NCBI GenBank assembly: GCA_947303695.1
Contig: CAMYYX010000024.1
Span: 1 to 17,173, forward strand
Direction of reading: 5' to 3'
DNA length: 17,173 nucleotides
DNA from: an uncultured Prevotellaceae bacterium
GTDB taxonomy: Bacteria > Bacteroidota > Bacteroidia > Bacteroidales > Bacteroidaceae
Of this stretch, positions 1 through 8,694 are shown piece by piece. Position numbers and translations under genes: made by a program. Every line of letters starts with the position of its first letter. Within the stretch, counting starts at the first letter, position 1. The notes under the pieces were generated by a model. It saw only the letters and a list, made by a program, of their open reading frames with translations, made no database searches and was not told where the DNA came from.

Positions 1-32
1 GGCTGCAAAAATCACGCTTGATTTTCACACTA

Positions 33-65
33 CAAAGATACAACATTGGCATTGCGGTCTACGAA
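33..65 (-). promoter_or_regulatory. Possible leftward Bacteroidota promoter
   Basis: On the minus strand, positions 40 to 33 read TATCTTTG, a perfect match to the Bacteroidota -7 box TAnnTTTG. Twenty-one bases upstream (62-65) the minus strand reads TTCG, one mismatch from the -33 TTTG. If real, it would transcribe a divergent gene lying left of the window. The -7 match alone can arise by chance in AT-rich DNA, so this is tentative. Confidence 0.4.
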
Positions 66-112
66 TCATTCCTTAAATTTTTTACTTAAATTGAGATCTT
101 TCTTTTTGCTGC

Positions 113-264
113 GGTCAAAGTGGTCATGGTCAAAGTGGTCAAAGTCGTTTGGGAAACACAAAAATCGGTCACTATAATAATATAATTAAAAATTATATTT
201 TATAGTGAACTCAAATCCCTGTTCAGAATTGAGTTTGACCACTTTGACCATGACCACTTTGACC
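113..264. repeat. Nested palindrome with 31-bp perfect arms
   Basis: Positions 113-143 and 234-264 are perfect reverse complements over 31 bp. Each arm is built from a 9-bp unit, TGGTCAAAG: full copies at 127-135 and 136-144, a copy lacking its first base at 113-120, and a shortened TGGTCA at 121-126. Inside lies a second palindrome: 167-176 pairs with 201-210 with one mismatch, and 179-187 pairs perfectly with 191-199 around an AAA loop. The whole element could extrude as a cruciform or fold as a long hairpin in RNA. There is no T-tract, so it is not a classical terminator. No target-site duplication is visible at the ends. It could be a miniature transposon relic or a repeat-family element. 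Confidence 0.85.
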
Positions 265-481
265 ATTGCCGTGCCTTCTAAGTACCTGTAGTATGGGTGT
301 GTTACAAATCTGACAGGTCGGATGTTACGTAGTTGATAGAAATTGCGGCGAAAAACTGGCCGCCAGCGACATAAAGTGGAGTATTTTTCGCTATTTTCTG
401 TAAAAAAACTTTATGATGTAGGCAATAAATGGAGCAATAATACGTTATTATGTATAATAAAACAAAAAAGAAATAGGAAAA

Positions 482-1093
482 ATGATTGATTTCGTAAGAG
501 GAAAGATAGACGAATTGACTCCTGCTACAGCGGTGATTGAATGTGCAGGCGGTGTAGGTTATGCTTTGAATATATCCCTGAATACGTTTTCGGCGATTCA
601 AGGGAAAACAGAGGCCAAACTCTATGTGTACGAGGCAATTAGAGAGGATGCATGGGTGCTTTTCGGCTTTGCCAGTAAGGCTGAACGTGAACTGTTCCTG
701 CTGCTCCTGACCGTTTCGGGCGTTGGAGGCAATACAGCCCGAATGATTCTTTCTTCTTTCTCTGTACCAGAGATTGCTGCCATCATCACGGAAAACAATG
801 ACCGTTTGTTGGCTACCGTGAAAGGATTGGGTAAGAAAACAGCACAGAAAATTATCCTTGAACTGAAAGATAAGGTGGCATCGCTGGGCATAACGGATAG
901 CGGTGAGCGGTTAGCGGTTAGCGGAGAGCAGACTGTGGCCTTTAACAAGGAGGTACACGATGAAGCTGTGGAGGCGCTGAAGATGCTGGGATTCCCTCCT
1001 GCACCAACCAGCAAGGTAGTGAAGGCCATCTTGGCAGAAGAGCCTGATGCGCCAATCGAACGTGTGATTAAACTGGCATTGAAGATGCTGTAG
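482..1093 (+). CDS. ruvA: Holliday junction branch migration protein RuvA
   Basis: RuvA binds the four-way Holliday junction as a tetramer and loads the RuvB motor, so that junctions migrate and can be cut by RuvC during recombinational repair. The 203-aa length fits the family. The N-terminal OB-fold domain starts at MIDFVRGKIDE (about residues 1-62). Domain II carries the paired helix-hairpin-helix motifs, TVSGVGGNTARMIL near residues 78-91 and VKGLGKKTAQKIILEL near 113-128. After a flexible linker (about 135-155) comes the C-terminal RuvB-binding domain (EAVEALKMLGF to the end). The linker is encoded partly by a 7-bp tandem repeat. The start follows an A-rich leader. The stop lies 26 nt before sprA, so the two are probably co-transcribed. 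Function is secure from the family. Confidence 0.97.
   Translation: MIDFVRGKIDELTPATAVIECAGGVGYALNISLNTFSAIQGKTEAKLYVYEAIREDAWVLFGFASKAERELFLLLLTVSGVGGNTARMILSSFSVPEIAAIITENNDRLLATVKGLGKKTAQKIILELKDKVASLGITDSGERLAVSGEQTVAFNKEVHDEAVEALKMLGFPPAPTSKVVKAILAEEPDAPIERVIKLALKML
899..933 (+). repeat. 7-bp tandem repeat inside the ruvA linker
   Basis: Four consecutive heptamers AGCGGNN (AGCGGTG, AGCGGTT, AGCGGTT, AGCGGAG) run from 899 to 926, followed by a degenerate AGCAGAC. They encode about residues 140-150 of RuvA (around GERLAVSGEQ), the linker between domains II and III. Because seven is not a multiple of three, each unit is read in a different frame, and gain or loss of one unit would shift the frame. 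Confidence 0.8.
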
Positions 1094-1119
1094 TGAGCGT
1101 TGACTATTAATTGTAGGAA

Positions 1120-4100
1120 TTGAAGACAAAAAATAAAATATCAGCGACTATAGGAGTGTGGCTCATCGTGTTTGCGATGGGCTTTGCTGCGTTAGGAGAC
1201 CCACTGATTTCCCAGGATGGAGATGGCATACAGCTTGCAGCCGACGGCCAAGAAGAAACCGCTCAGGAGGTGCCTGTGGACACACTTCCCCACGTGAAGG
1301 TGAAGAAGACGGACAATCCGACGAATGAGCCTGAGGTGGAGACGTCGCTCGACTTGGTTGACCCTGAGAACTTGAAGTACGATGTGGGTGAGTATGACGA
1401 GAAGAGCGGAATGTACAAGGTGGGTACGAAACTGGGTGATAATTTCCTCAGCACACCTACCCTGATGACGCCTGAGGAGTATGCCACATGGAACACGCGT
1501 AAGTTGTTGAACGACTATTTCAAGATGCGTAACGACTCGCTGTTCGTTCATAAGGGCAAAGAGAAGTTCGACTTCTCGGACATGCACTTCGACCTTGGTC
1601 CGGCTGAGAAGATATTCGGTCCGGGTGGTGTGAGAATCCGTACGAGCGGAAGTGCAGGACTGAAGGCGGGTTTCAACTATAAGTTTACGGACAACCCAAC
1701 CATTTCGGAACGCAACAGAAAGACCACGAACTTCGATTTCGACGAGACGGTGGACTTGCATGTGACTGCCAGTGTGGGTGACAAGATGAACTTCGATCTC
1801 GGCTATGGAACGGACGCTACGTTCGCTTACGATGCCAAGAAACTGAAACTGAGCTATGAAGGCAAGGAGGATGAGATTGTGAAGAAGTTGGATGCAGGTA
1901 ATGTGGACTTCCCGACGAACAACTCGTTGGTTCATGGCGCTCAGTCGTTGTTTGGTATCCGTGCCGATTTGCAATTCGGTAAGTTGAGTCTGCAGACCGT
2001 TATTTCGCAGAAGAAGTCGCAGTCGTCGGCAGTTTCATCGCGTGGAGGTGCTCAGATTGATACGTTTATGATTGATGCCAGCAACTACGACGAGAACATG
2101 CACTTCTTCCTGGCACAGTTCTTCCGCGACAATTACGACAAAGCATGCTCTACATTGCCTACAATCACATCGGGTGTGGTCATCAACCGTGTGGAAATCT
2201 GGGTGACCAACACATCGGGTATTACCGAAAACACACGCGACATCATCGGTTTTGTTGACTTGGCCGAACGTACCAAAATCAGCAATCCGCAATGGCAAGG
2301 TATCGGTCAGATGATGCCTCAGAACAGTGCCAACAACCTCTATTCGACCATCGTAGAAAGCTATCCGAAAGCACGTTTCGTGGATCAGGCAAGTACGGCG
2401 CTGAGCGACTTGCTGGTGGGTGGTGTGGATTATGAGAAGGTGGAGAACGCCCGTCTGTTGTCATCGTCCGAATATACGCTGAACAAGCATCTGGGATACG
2501 TCTCGCTCCACAATCATCTGAATGTGAACAGCGTGTTGGCCATCGCTTATGAATATACCTATGGCGGACAGACCTACCAAGTGGGTGAGTTCTCGTCAGA
2601 CATCAAGGACAATGACCAGTCGCTGTTTGTGAAACTCCTGAAGAATACCAGCAACTCGCCGAAGATGGGTAACTGGGACCTGATGATGAAGAACGTGTAT
2701 TCGCTGAATGCCACGTCGATGCAGCGCGATAAGTTCAGACTCGACATCAAGTACCTGAGTGATACCACCGGTGTGTCGCTGTCGTATATCCCTGAAGGCG
2801 ATTTCAAGCAGACAACCATCCTGAAGATGATGAACCTCGACCGTCTGGATGATAACATGAAGACCAATCCAAACGGACGATTCGACTTCATCGACGGCTA
2901 TACTGTCAACACACAACATGCCAAGATTATCTTCCCTGTTGTCGAACCGTTCGGCGACTGGCTCAGAACACAATTGGCAGACGAGGCGTTGGCTGATAAG
3001 TATTGTTACGATGAGTTGTACGATTCGACCAAGACCGTCGCTGGTCAGATTGCAGAGAAGAACAAATTCTCTATGCAAGGAGAGTACAAAGGCTCGTCAC
3101 AGAACGTGATTTCTCTGGGTAGTTCAGACATTCCGAGAGGTTCGGTTGTAGTGACGGCAGGAGGTGTCACCCTGACAGAAAATACGGATTATACGGTGGA
3201 TTATGACCGTGGCGAGGTGACCATCATCAACCAAAGCATCATTGATGCAGGAACGAACGTGAACGTAAGCCTGGAGAGCCAGACCGATTACCAGCTGATG
3301 CGAAAGACGATGTTGGGTGTGAACTGGAATTATGACTTCTCGAAAAATCTCCAGTTCGGAGGTACTTGGATGAAGTTGTCGGAACAGCCTATGACAAATA
3401 AGGTGTCGATGGGTACGGAACCGCTGAACAACATGGTGTGGGGATTGAACCTCAATTGGAAACAGAACAGTCAGTGGCTGACGAATATGATTGACAAACT
3501 GCCGTTCATCGAAGCCAGTCAGCCGTCGAGCATCAATTTCAGCGGAGAGTTTGCGCAACTCATCGCAGGCAAGGTAAAGGGTGTACAGGCCAACGCATCG
3601 TACCTGGATGACTTCGAGAATACCAAACAGCGCTACAATTATGGAACTCCATCGGCTTGGATGTTGAGTTCTACTCCTTTCACACAGGAATATTCGACAT
3701 TGAGCAATGACGAGAAAAACAACTACAACCGTGCTCGAATGGCTTGGTACACCATCGACCCGCTGTTCACCCGTCGAAGCTCATCGTTGACTCCAGGACA
3801 TATCAAGAGCGATTTGGATCAGTTGTCCGACCACTATGTCCGTGAGGTCTATGTCCGTGAGGTCTATCCGAATAAGGATGTGAACCAAGGAGAGGCAAAC
3901 ACCCTGTCGATTTTCAATGTGGCATACTATCCAAACGAACGTGGTCCGTATAACCTCGATCCTGATGTGGATGCAGACGGTCATCTGAATAACCCGCGTA
4001 AGCGTTGGGGCGGTATGACGCGTAAGATTGATGTCAGCAATTTCGAATCCAGCAATATTCAGTACGTGGAGTTCTGGATGCTTGATCCGTTTATCTATAC

Positions 4101-7100
4101 AAGAGCCAAGGCCGACGGCAAACGCTATGGTGGTGACTTCTACCTGAACCTGGGTGAGGTGAGCGAGGATGTGCTGAAAGACGGAAAGAAGTTCTACGAG
4201 AGCGGTATGTCAGTCAGTGGAGCATCTTCATATCTGGAAACCGTATGGGGTAGAGTGCCAAACGAGAAGAGTGTGGTTTATTCGTTCAGTAACGAAAGCG
4301 GAGCACGACAGAAGCAGGATGTGGGATTGAACGGTCTCTCCTCAGAGGAAGAACGCAGTTATGGCATCTATGCCGATTACCTGAATGCCGTGAAAGGTAA
4401 GGTGAGGACAGAGGTCTATGATTCGATTTACAACGACCCTGCAGGCGATGACTACCATTACTTCCGTGGTTCAGACTTCGATGCACGAAAGACATCGATT
4501 CTGGAACGATACAAACTCATCAATAGCCCTGAAGGTAACTCACCGAATACCAGTGAGAGTTCAGAGTCCTATAGTACCGCCTATAAGACCACTCCTGATG
4601 TGGAGGACGTGAACCAAGACTACACGATGAATGAGTACGAGAACTACTATCAGTATAAAGTCAGCATCCGACCGGAAGACCTGGTTGTAGGACGTAACTT
4701 CATCATCGATGAGCGCAAAACAAATGTGAAGTTGAGAAACGGAAAGACTGAAGAAGCTACATGGTATCAGTTCCGTATTCCTCTTGATGAGTATGAGCGT
4801 AAAGTGGGTTCTATCGGTGATATGAGTAGCATCCGATTCATGCGTGTCTTCCTGACAGACTTCGAGGAGCCGATTGTGTTGCGTTTTGCTTCGTTCGACT
4901 TGGTGAAGGGTGAATGGCGTAACTACTCCAAGGCTTTGTTCACAGGCGACAAACCAAGTGTGAGCGGCTCATTGCTTACTTCAGCTGTCAATATTGAGGA
5001 AAATAATGACAAGACCCCTGTGAACTATGTATTGCCACCTGGAGTCACCCGTGTCGTTGACCCGAACGAACCTCAATTGGCACAGGCCAACGAACAAGCG
5101 CTGTCGATTATGGTGGAGAATCTTGCACCAGGTGATGCCCGTGCTGTCTATAAGAATATCTCCAAAGACCTGCGTAAGTACAAACACATGCAGATGTTCG
5201 TGCATGCTAACGCGCTGCAGGGTGACGATCAGTTGCAGGACAACCAGATGAGTATGTTCATCCGTTTGGGTAGCGACTACAAGAGCAACTACTATGAATA
5301 TGAAATTCCGCTTGTCCTGACACCGGAAGGCCATTACGACACCTACACCACGAAGGGATGTGAGGCTGTCTGGCCAGCAGAGAATATGCTGGATATCGAC
5401 TTTGATGTACTTACCGCTGTCAAACATGCACGTAACAAGGCAAAGGCAGGTGGAACAGCCAACTATACCCAACTGTATTACGAATATGACCCAAACAACC
5501 CAAATAACAAAATCAGCGTGATGGGTAATCCATCGTTGGGCGAGGTGAAGACGATGATGATCGGTGTGCGAAACAACGGTAGAAGCACAGGATCAGTGGA
5601 AGTGTGGGTGAATGAGTTGCGTCTGCAGGACTATAATAATGATGGTGGTATTGCTGCTCAAGGTAACCTGAGTGTACAGCTCTCAGATTTGGGAAGTGTC
5701 AATGTGGCAGGCCATCTGGAAACAGCCGGATATGGCGGTTTGGAAGAAGGTGTGTCGACACGTCGTGATGATAACTTCTATGAATGGAACCTCACAACCA
5801 ACATCGATCTTGGTCGATTGTTCCCTGAGAAATGGAAGATGACGCTTCCGCTGTATTATTCATATTCTTATCAGAAGATATCGCCGAAATACAATCCGTT
5901 CGATACCGATATGTTACTGAAAGATGCACTCGATGAGTGTGAGACGAAAGCAGAGCGCGACTCTTTGAGTAACCTCACGGAATCGATTGTCAAGAACAAG
6001 AACTTCTCGCTGAGCAACTGGAAGTCGAGATATTCAAGTAGGGTTCCTATGCCATTCGACCCATCGAACTTTGCATTCAGCTATTCATATAGCCAGCGTT
6101 ACAAGACGGGACAGACCATTGTGTATGAGAACGATGAGAACTGGAAATTCAACATGAATTACAGCTATTCTCCGAAATATAAGACTTGGGAACCGTTCAA
6201 GAACCTGAAAGGAAAGTCGAAGTGGTTGGATATCATCAAGGCACAGAACCTGAATTACCTGCCACAGAGCGTTTCGTTCAATACCGATATCACACGTAGC
6301 TATTACGAATTCCAGGAACGTGATATTGATTATGGTGTGCAATTGCCAGTCATCTTCTCTGAACAGTTCCTCTGGAACCGCCAGCTCACTTTGCGTTGGG
6401 ATATCTTCAAGTCATTGTCATTGCAATACACCTCTGCTACGCATGCAGAGATTGAAGAACCCTATACCGTCATCAATAAGGATCTGTATCCAGATGCTTA
6501 TGATGCATGGAAAGACTCTGTGAAAACCAGTCTTGCACACTTCGGACGTCCGTTGACATATACGTCTTCGTTCAATGGCTCTTACAAAGTGCCTCTGGAC
6601 AAGATTCCTGTCTTGGATTGGCTGACAGTCGATGGAAGCTATGCAAGCAACTACGGATGGAATCGTGGAACAGAGTTGGAAGACGGAACATCGTTAGGAC
6701 ATACAGCCACCACACAGCGTACCATCAACGTGAATGGTCGTGTGAACTTGGAGACGTTGTATAAGAAATGGAAGTTCCTTGACGATGCCAACAAGCGCTT
6801 CTCAGGTAGTAACACGAAGAAAACAACGACGCCTACAAGGACTCAAGCTACCAGAACAGCTAATAATAATGCTGCGCCAAATAATGCCAACGCAGATAAG
6901 AATGCACCTGCGGATGACAAGTCTAAGTCGACCAAGAAGAACTTCTCTAAAGAAGTGACGCTGAACGATTCTACATTTACGGATGTGGCTCATGGCCAGA
7001 AGTCGAAACGACTGATTGTCAAGGCTACCACAAAAGACGGAAAGACCTATAACCTGAAATATAAAAAGGTGGATGATAACACCATCAGGGTCAAGAACCG

Positions 7101-8673
7101 TGATACCATCCCTGTGAAGATTACGGTGACAGCCAAGGAACCACTTGATGAAAAGGGGTGGTACAAGACCTTGCAGACCGTTGCACGTGGATTGATGATG
7201 CTTCGTAATGTCAACTTCACGTATCGTAACACCTATGCGATGACGCTTCCAGGACTGAAATACGAAATCGGAGACGCTTTCGGACAGAAGTCTGTCAATG
7301 GTGTGTTGTCTCCAGGTTTGGGCTTTGCTTTCGGTGCTGTAGGTGATGGATTTGTGGAGAAGGCCGTACGGAACGGATGGCTGTTGAATAATGATTCAAA
7401 TATCACGACTCCAGTATCGACAAACGCCACAGAAGACCTTCAGGTCAGAGCAACACTGGAACCGCTTCGTGATTTGAAGATTGATTTGTCTGCATCACGT
7501 AATGTGAACAAATCGAAGAGCGTGCAATTCATGTATGAAGGTATGCCTACAACGCAAAGCGGTAGTTTCAATATGACCATTATCTCTGTCAAGAGTGCGT
7601 TTGCAAGCAGCGGAAATATCAACAACAACTATAGCTCAGAACCGTTCAATGAGTTTATGAAGAATCTGGATATCGTGAAAGCCCGACTTGAACAGAAGTA
7701 TCAAGGGGTTACGTATCCAGTAGGAACAGGTGCAGCATATGAAGGAAAACCATACAATGCTGAGAACGGTGGTGTTGACAAGTACTCAGCCGATGTAATG
7801 ATTCCTGCATTCTTGGCAGCATATACAGGTACGAAAGCGTCAAAAGCCAGCTTGGATATATTCCCATCGATGCTGAAGATGTTGCCAAACTGGTCGTTCA
7901 CCTATTCCGGTCTCTCTAAACTGGGTTGGTTCTCAAGACATTTCAAGAGTTTCAACATCAACCACACATATAAGAGTGTTTACTCTGTCGGAGCATATAA
8001 TTCATTTACGAGTTATATGGGTGTGATGAACGACCTGGGATTCGTCCTTGATGTCACGTCAGGCAACCCAATCCCAAGTAGTATGTACAACATCAGTACG
8101 GTATCCATCAACGAATCGTTCTCACCACTTCTTGGTGTTGATATGACATTCAACAACGGTATGACGGCGAAATTAGAGTACAAAAAGAGCCGTATGCTGA
8201 ATCTGAGTCTCACATCTGTTGCTTTGACGGAAAACTATTCAAACGATATCGTGGTCGGATTCAACTTTAAACTGAAAGACCTGAACCTCTTTGGCGCAAA
8301 GCGAATCCAATCAGGAGAACCGAAGTCTAAAAAGAAGAATTCGAAGAAGAAGACAGATGAGAAGGAAACCAAACCTGCCACAACCTCTAATACGCGTGTG
8401 GGTGGTGTGAGTCACGACTTGAACCTGACATTCAACTTCTCATATCGTATGCAGAATGCATTGAACCGTAACATCCAGACGCAAGTTGCTACAGCAACAA
8501 ACGGAAGTACGGCATACAAGGTTTCGATGACAGCCGACTATACCTTCAGCCGACTCCTGACCGTCAGCGGATATCTTGATTGGCAGAAGAATGTACCACT
8601 TGTTTCGGCATCTTCTTATCCTACCACAACCGCTGATTTCGGTATCAGCTGTAAGTTTATGCTCACACGTTAA
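1120..8673 (+). CDS. sprA: Type IX secretion outer-membrane translocon SprA (Sov)
   Basis: SprA (Sov in Porphyromonas) is the very large outer-membrane beta-barrel through which type IX secretion substrates cross the outer membrane; the Flavobacterium protein has 36 strands. The 2517-aa length is typical. The N-terminus has basic residues (MKTKNK) and a hydrophobic stretch (about 8-26), a plausible signal peptide. The body is rich in aromatic, alternating strand-like segments (for example YSYSYQKISPKYNPFD, FAFSYSYSQRYK) and ends FGISCKFMLTR, a barrel-like last strand. Family-typical segments include YLDDFENTKQRYNYGTPSAW near residue 828 and VEVWVNELRLQDYNNDGG near 1495. Two low-complexity, Lys/Thr/Asn-rich inserts (about 1890-1946 and 2401-2427) are probably loops. 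The start is TTG: an in-frame TAG at 1114-1116 blocks anything further upstream, and the next Met is residue 20, inside the signal sequence. The next gene starts 21 nt after the stop. Confidence 0.95.
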   Translation: MKTKNKISATIGVWLIVFAMGFAALGDPLISQDGDGIQLAADGQEETAQEVPVDTLPHVKVKKTDNPTNEPEVETSLDLVDPENLKYDVGEYDEKSGMYKVGTKLGDNFLSTPTLMTPEEYATWNTRKLLNDYFKMRNDSLFVHKGKEKFDFSDMHFDLGPAEKIFGPGGVRIRTSGSAGLKAGFNYKFTDNPTISERNRKTTNFDFDETVDLHVTASVGDKMNFDLGYGTDATFAYDAKKLKLSYEGKEDEIVKKLDAGNVDFPTNNSLVHGAQSLFGIRADLQFGKLSLQTVISQKKSQSSAVSSRGGAQIDTFMIDASNYDENMHFFLAQFFRDNYDKACSTLPTITSGVVINRVEIWVTNTSGITENTRDIIGFVDLAERTKISNPQWQGIGQMMPQNSANNLYSTIVESYPKARFVDQASTALSDLLVGGVDYEKVENARLLSSSEYTLNKHLGYVSLHNHLNVNSVLAIAYEYTYGGQTYQVGEFSSDIKDNDQSLFVKLLKNTSNSPKMGNWDLMMKNVYSLNATSMQRDKFRLDIKYLSDTTGVSLSYIPEGDFKQTTILKMMNLDRLDDNMKTNPNGRFDFIDGYTVNTQHAKIIFPVVEPFGDWLRTQLADEALADKYCYDELYDSTKTVAGQIAEKNKFSMQGEYKGSSQNVISLGSSDIPRGSVVVTAGGVTLTENTDYTVDYDRGEVTIINQSIIDAGTNVNVSLESQTDYQLMRKTMLGVNWNYDFSKNLQFGGTWMKLSEQPMTNKVSMGTEPLNNMVWGLNLNWKQNSQWLTNMIDKLPFIEASQPSSINFSGEFAQLIAGKVKGVQANASYLDDFENTKQRYNYGTPSAWMLSSTPFTQEYSTLSNDEKNNYNRARMAWYTIDPLFTRRSSSLTPGHIKSDLDQLSDHYVREVYVREVYPNKDVNQGEANTLSIFNVAYYPNERGPYNLDPDVDADGHLNNPRKRWGGMTRKIDVSNFESSNIQYVEFWMLDPFIYTRAKADGKRYGGDFYLNLGEVSEDVLKDGKKFYESGMSVSGASSYLETVWGRVPNEKSVVYSFSNESGARQKQDVGLNGLSSEEERSYGIYADYLNAVKGKVRTEVYDSIYNDPAGDDYHYFRGSDFDARKTSILERYKLINSPEGNSPNTSESSESYSTAYKTTPDVEDVNQDYTMNEYENYYQYKVSIRPEDLVVGRNFIIDERKTNVKLRNGKTEEATWYQFRIPLDEYERKVGSIGDMSSIRFMRVFLTDFEEPIVLRFASFDLVKGEWRNYSKALFTGDKPSVSGSLLTSAVNIEENNDKTPVNYVLPPGVTRVVDPNEPQLAQANEQALSIMVENLAPGDARAVYKNISKDLRKYKHMQMFVHANALQGDDQLQDNQMSMFIRLGSDYKSNYYEYEIPLVLTPEGHYDTYTTKGCEAVWPAENMLDIDFDVLTAVKHARNKAKAGGTANYTQLYYEYDPNNPNNKISVMGNPSLGEVKTMMIGVRNNGRSTGSVEVWVNELRLQDYNNDGGIAAQGNLSVQLSDLGSVNVAGHLETAGYGGLEEGVSTRRDDNFYEWNLTTNIDLGRLFPEKWKMTLPLYYSYSYQKISPKYNPFDTDMLLKDALDECETKAERDSLSNLTESIVKNKNFSLSNWKSRYSSRVPMPFDPSNFAFSYSYSQRYKTGQTIVYENDENWKFNMNYSYSPKYKTWEPFKNLKGKSKWLDIIKAQNLNYLPQSVSFNTDITRSYYEFQERDIDYGVQLPVIFSEQFLWNRQLTLRWDIFKSLSLQYTSATHAEIEEPYTVINKDLYPDAYDAWKDSVKTSLAHFGRPLTYTSSFNGSYKVPLDKIPVLDWLTVDGSYASNYGWNRGTELEDGTSLGHTATTQRTINVNGRVNLETLYKKWKFLDDANKRFSGSNTKKTTTPTRTQATRTANNNAAPNNANADKNAPADDKSKSTKKNFSKEVTLNDSTFTDVAHGQKSKRLIVKATTKDGKTYNLKYKKVDDNTIRVKNRDTIPVKITVTAKEPLDEKGWYKTLQTVARGLMMLRNVNFTYRNTYAMTLPGLKYEIGDAFGQKSVNGVLSPGLGFAFGAVGDGFVEKAVRNGWLLNNDSNITTPVSTNATEDLQVRATLEPLRDLKIDLSASRNVNKSKSVQFMYEGMPTTQSGSFNMTIISVKSAFASSGNINNNYSSEPFNEFMKNLDIVKARLEQKYQGVTYPVGTGAAYEGKPYNAENGGVDKYSADVMIPAFLAAYTGTKASKASLDIFPSMLKMLPNWSFTYSGLSKLGWFSRHFKSFNINHTYKSVYSVGAYNSFTSYMGVMNDLGFVLDVTSGNPIPSSMYNISTVSINESFSPLLGVDMTFNNGMTAKLEYKKSRMLNLSLTSVALTENYSNDIVVGFNFKLKDLNLFGAKRIQSGEPKSKKKNSKKKTDEKETKPATTSNTRVGGVSHDLNLTFNFSYRMQNALNRNIQTQVATATNGSTAYKVSMTADYTFSRLLTVSGYLDWQKNVPLVSASSYPTTTADFGISCKFMLTR
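3835..3864 (+). repeat. 15-bp exact tandem duplication in sprA
   Basis: The 15-mer TATGTCCGTGAGGTC occurs twice in direct succession (3835-3849 and 3850-3864), encoding YVREV twice (residues 906-915, in HYVREVYVREVYPNK). It is in frame and does not disrupt the gene. Confidence 0.9.
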
Positions 8674-8694
8674 ATTGCCATTTAGAAAACAGAT

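Larger units (their letters stand above)
1..481. other. Gene-free region upstream of ruvA
   Basis: I find no credible gene here; the ORFs that enter it are short, biased in composition and antisense to ruvA. The left part (1-112) is AT-rich and holds a possible leftward promoter. Positions 113-264 form a nested inverted repeat, listed separately. Positions 265-481 should contain the ruvA promoter, but I see no clean TAnnTTTG box; the nearest is TATTTTTC at 382-389, with no convincing -33 box. The last 30 bases before ruvA are A-rich, as usual for Bacteroidota translation starts. Confidence 0.6.

Noticed and set aside
113..264. CRISPR array
   Set aside because: The repeats are 9-bp tandem units in inverted arms with no regular spacers and no cas genes nearby.
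284..318. ACCTGT/ACAGGT inverted repeat as an operator or terminator
   Set aside because: Only 6 bp with a 23-nt loop and no T-tract; expected by chance.
302..601. Minus-strand 99-aa ORF upstream of and overlapping ruvA
   Set aside because: Tyr/Phe/Ile-rich composition from AT-rich DNA, overlaps the conserved ruvA start, no promoter or leader.
1192..1974. Long 260-aa minus-strand ORF inside sprA
   Set aside because: It is a shadow of the sprA codon pattern (His/Arg/Val-rich), with no domain; similar shadows occur throughout sprA.
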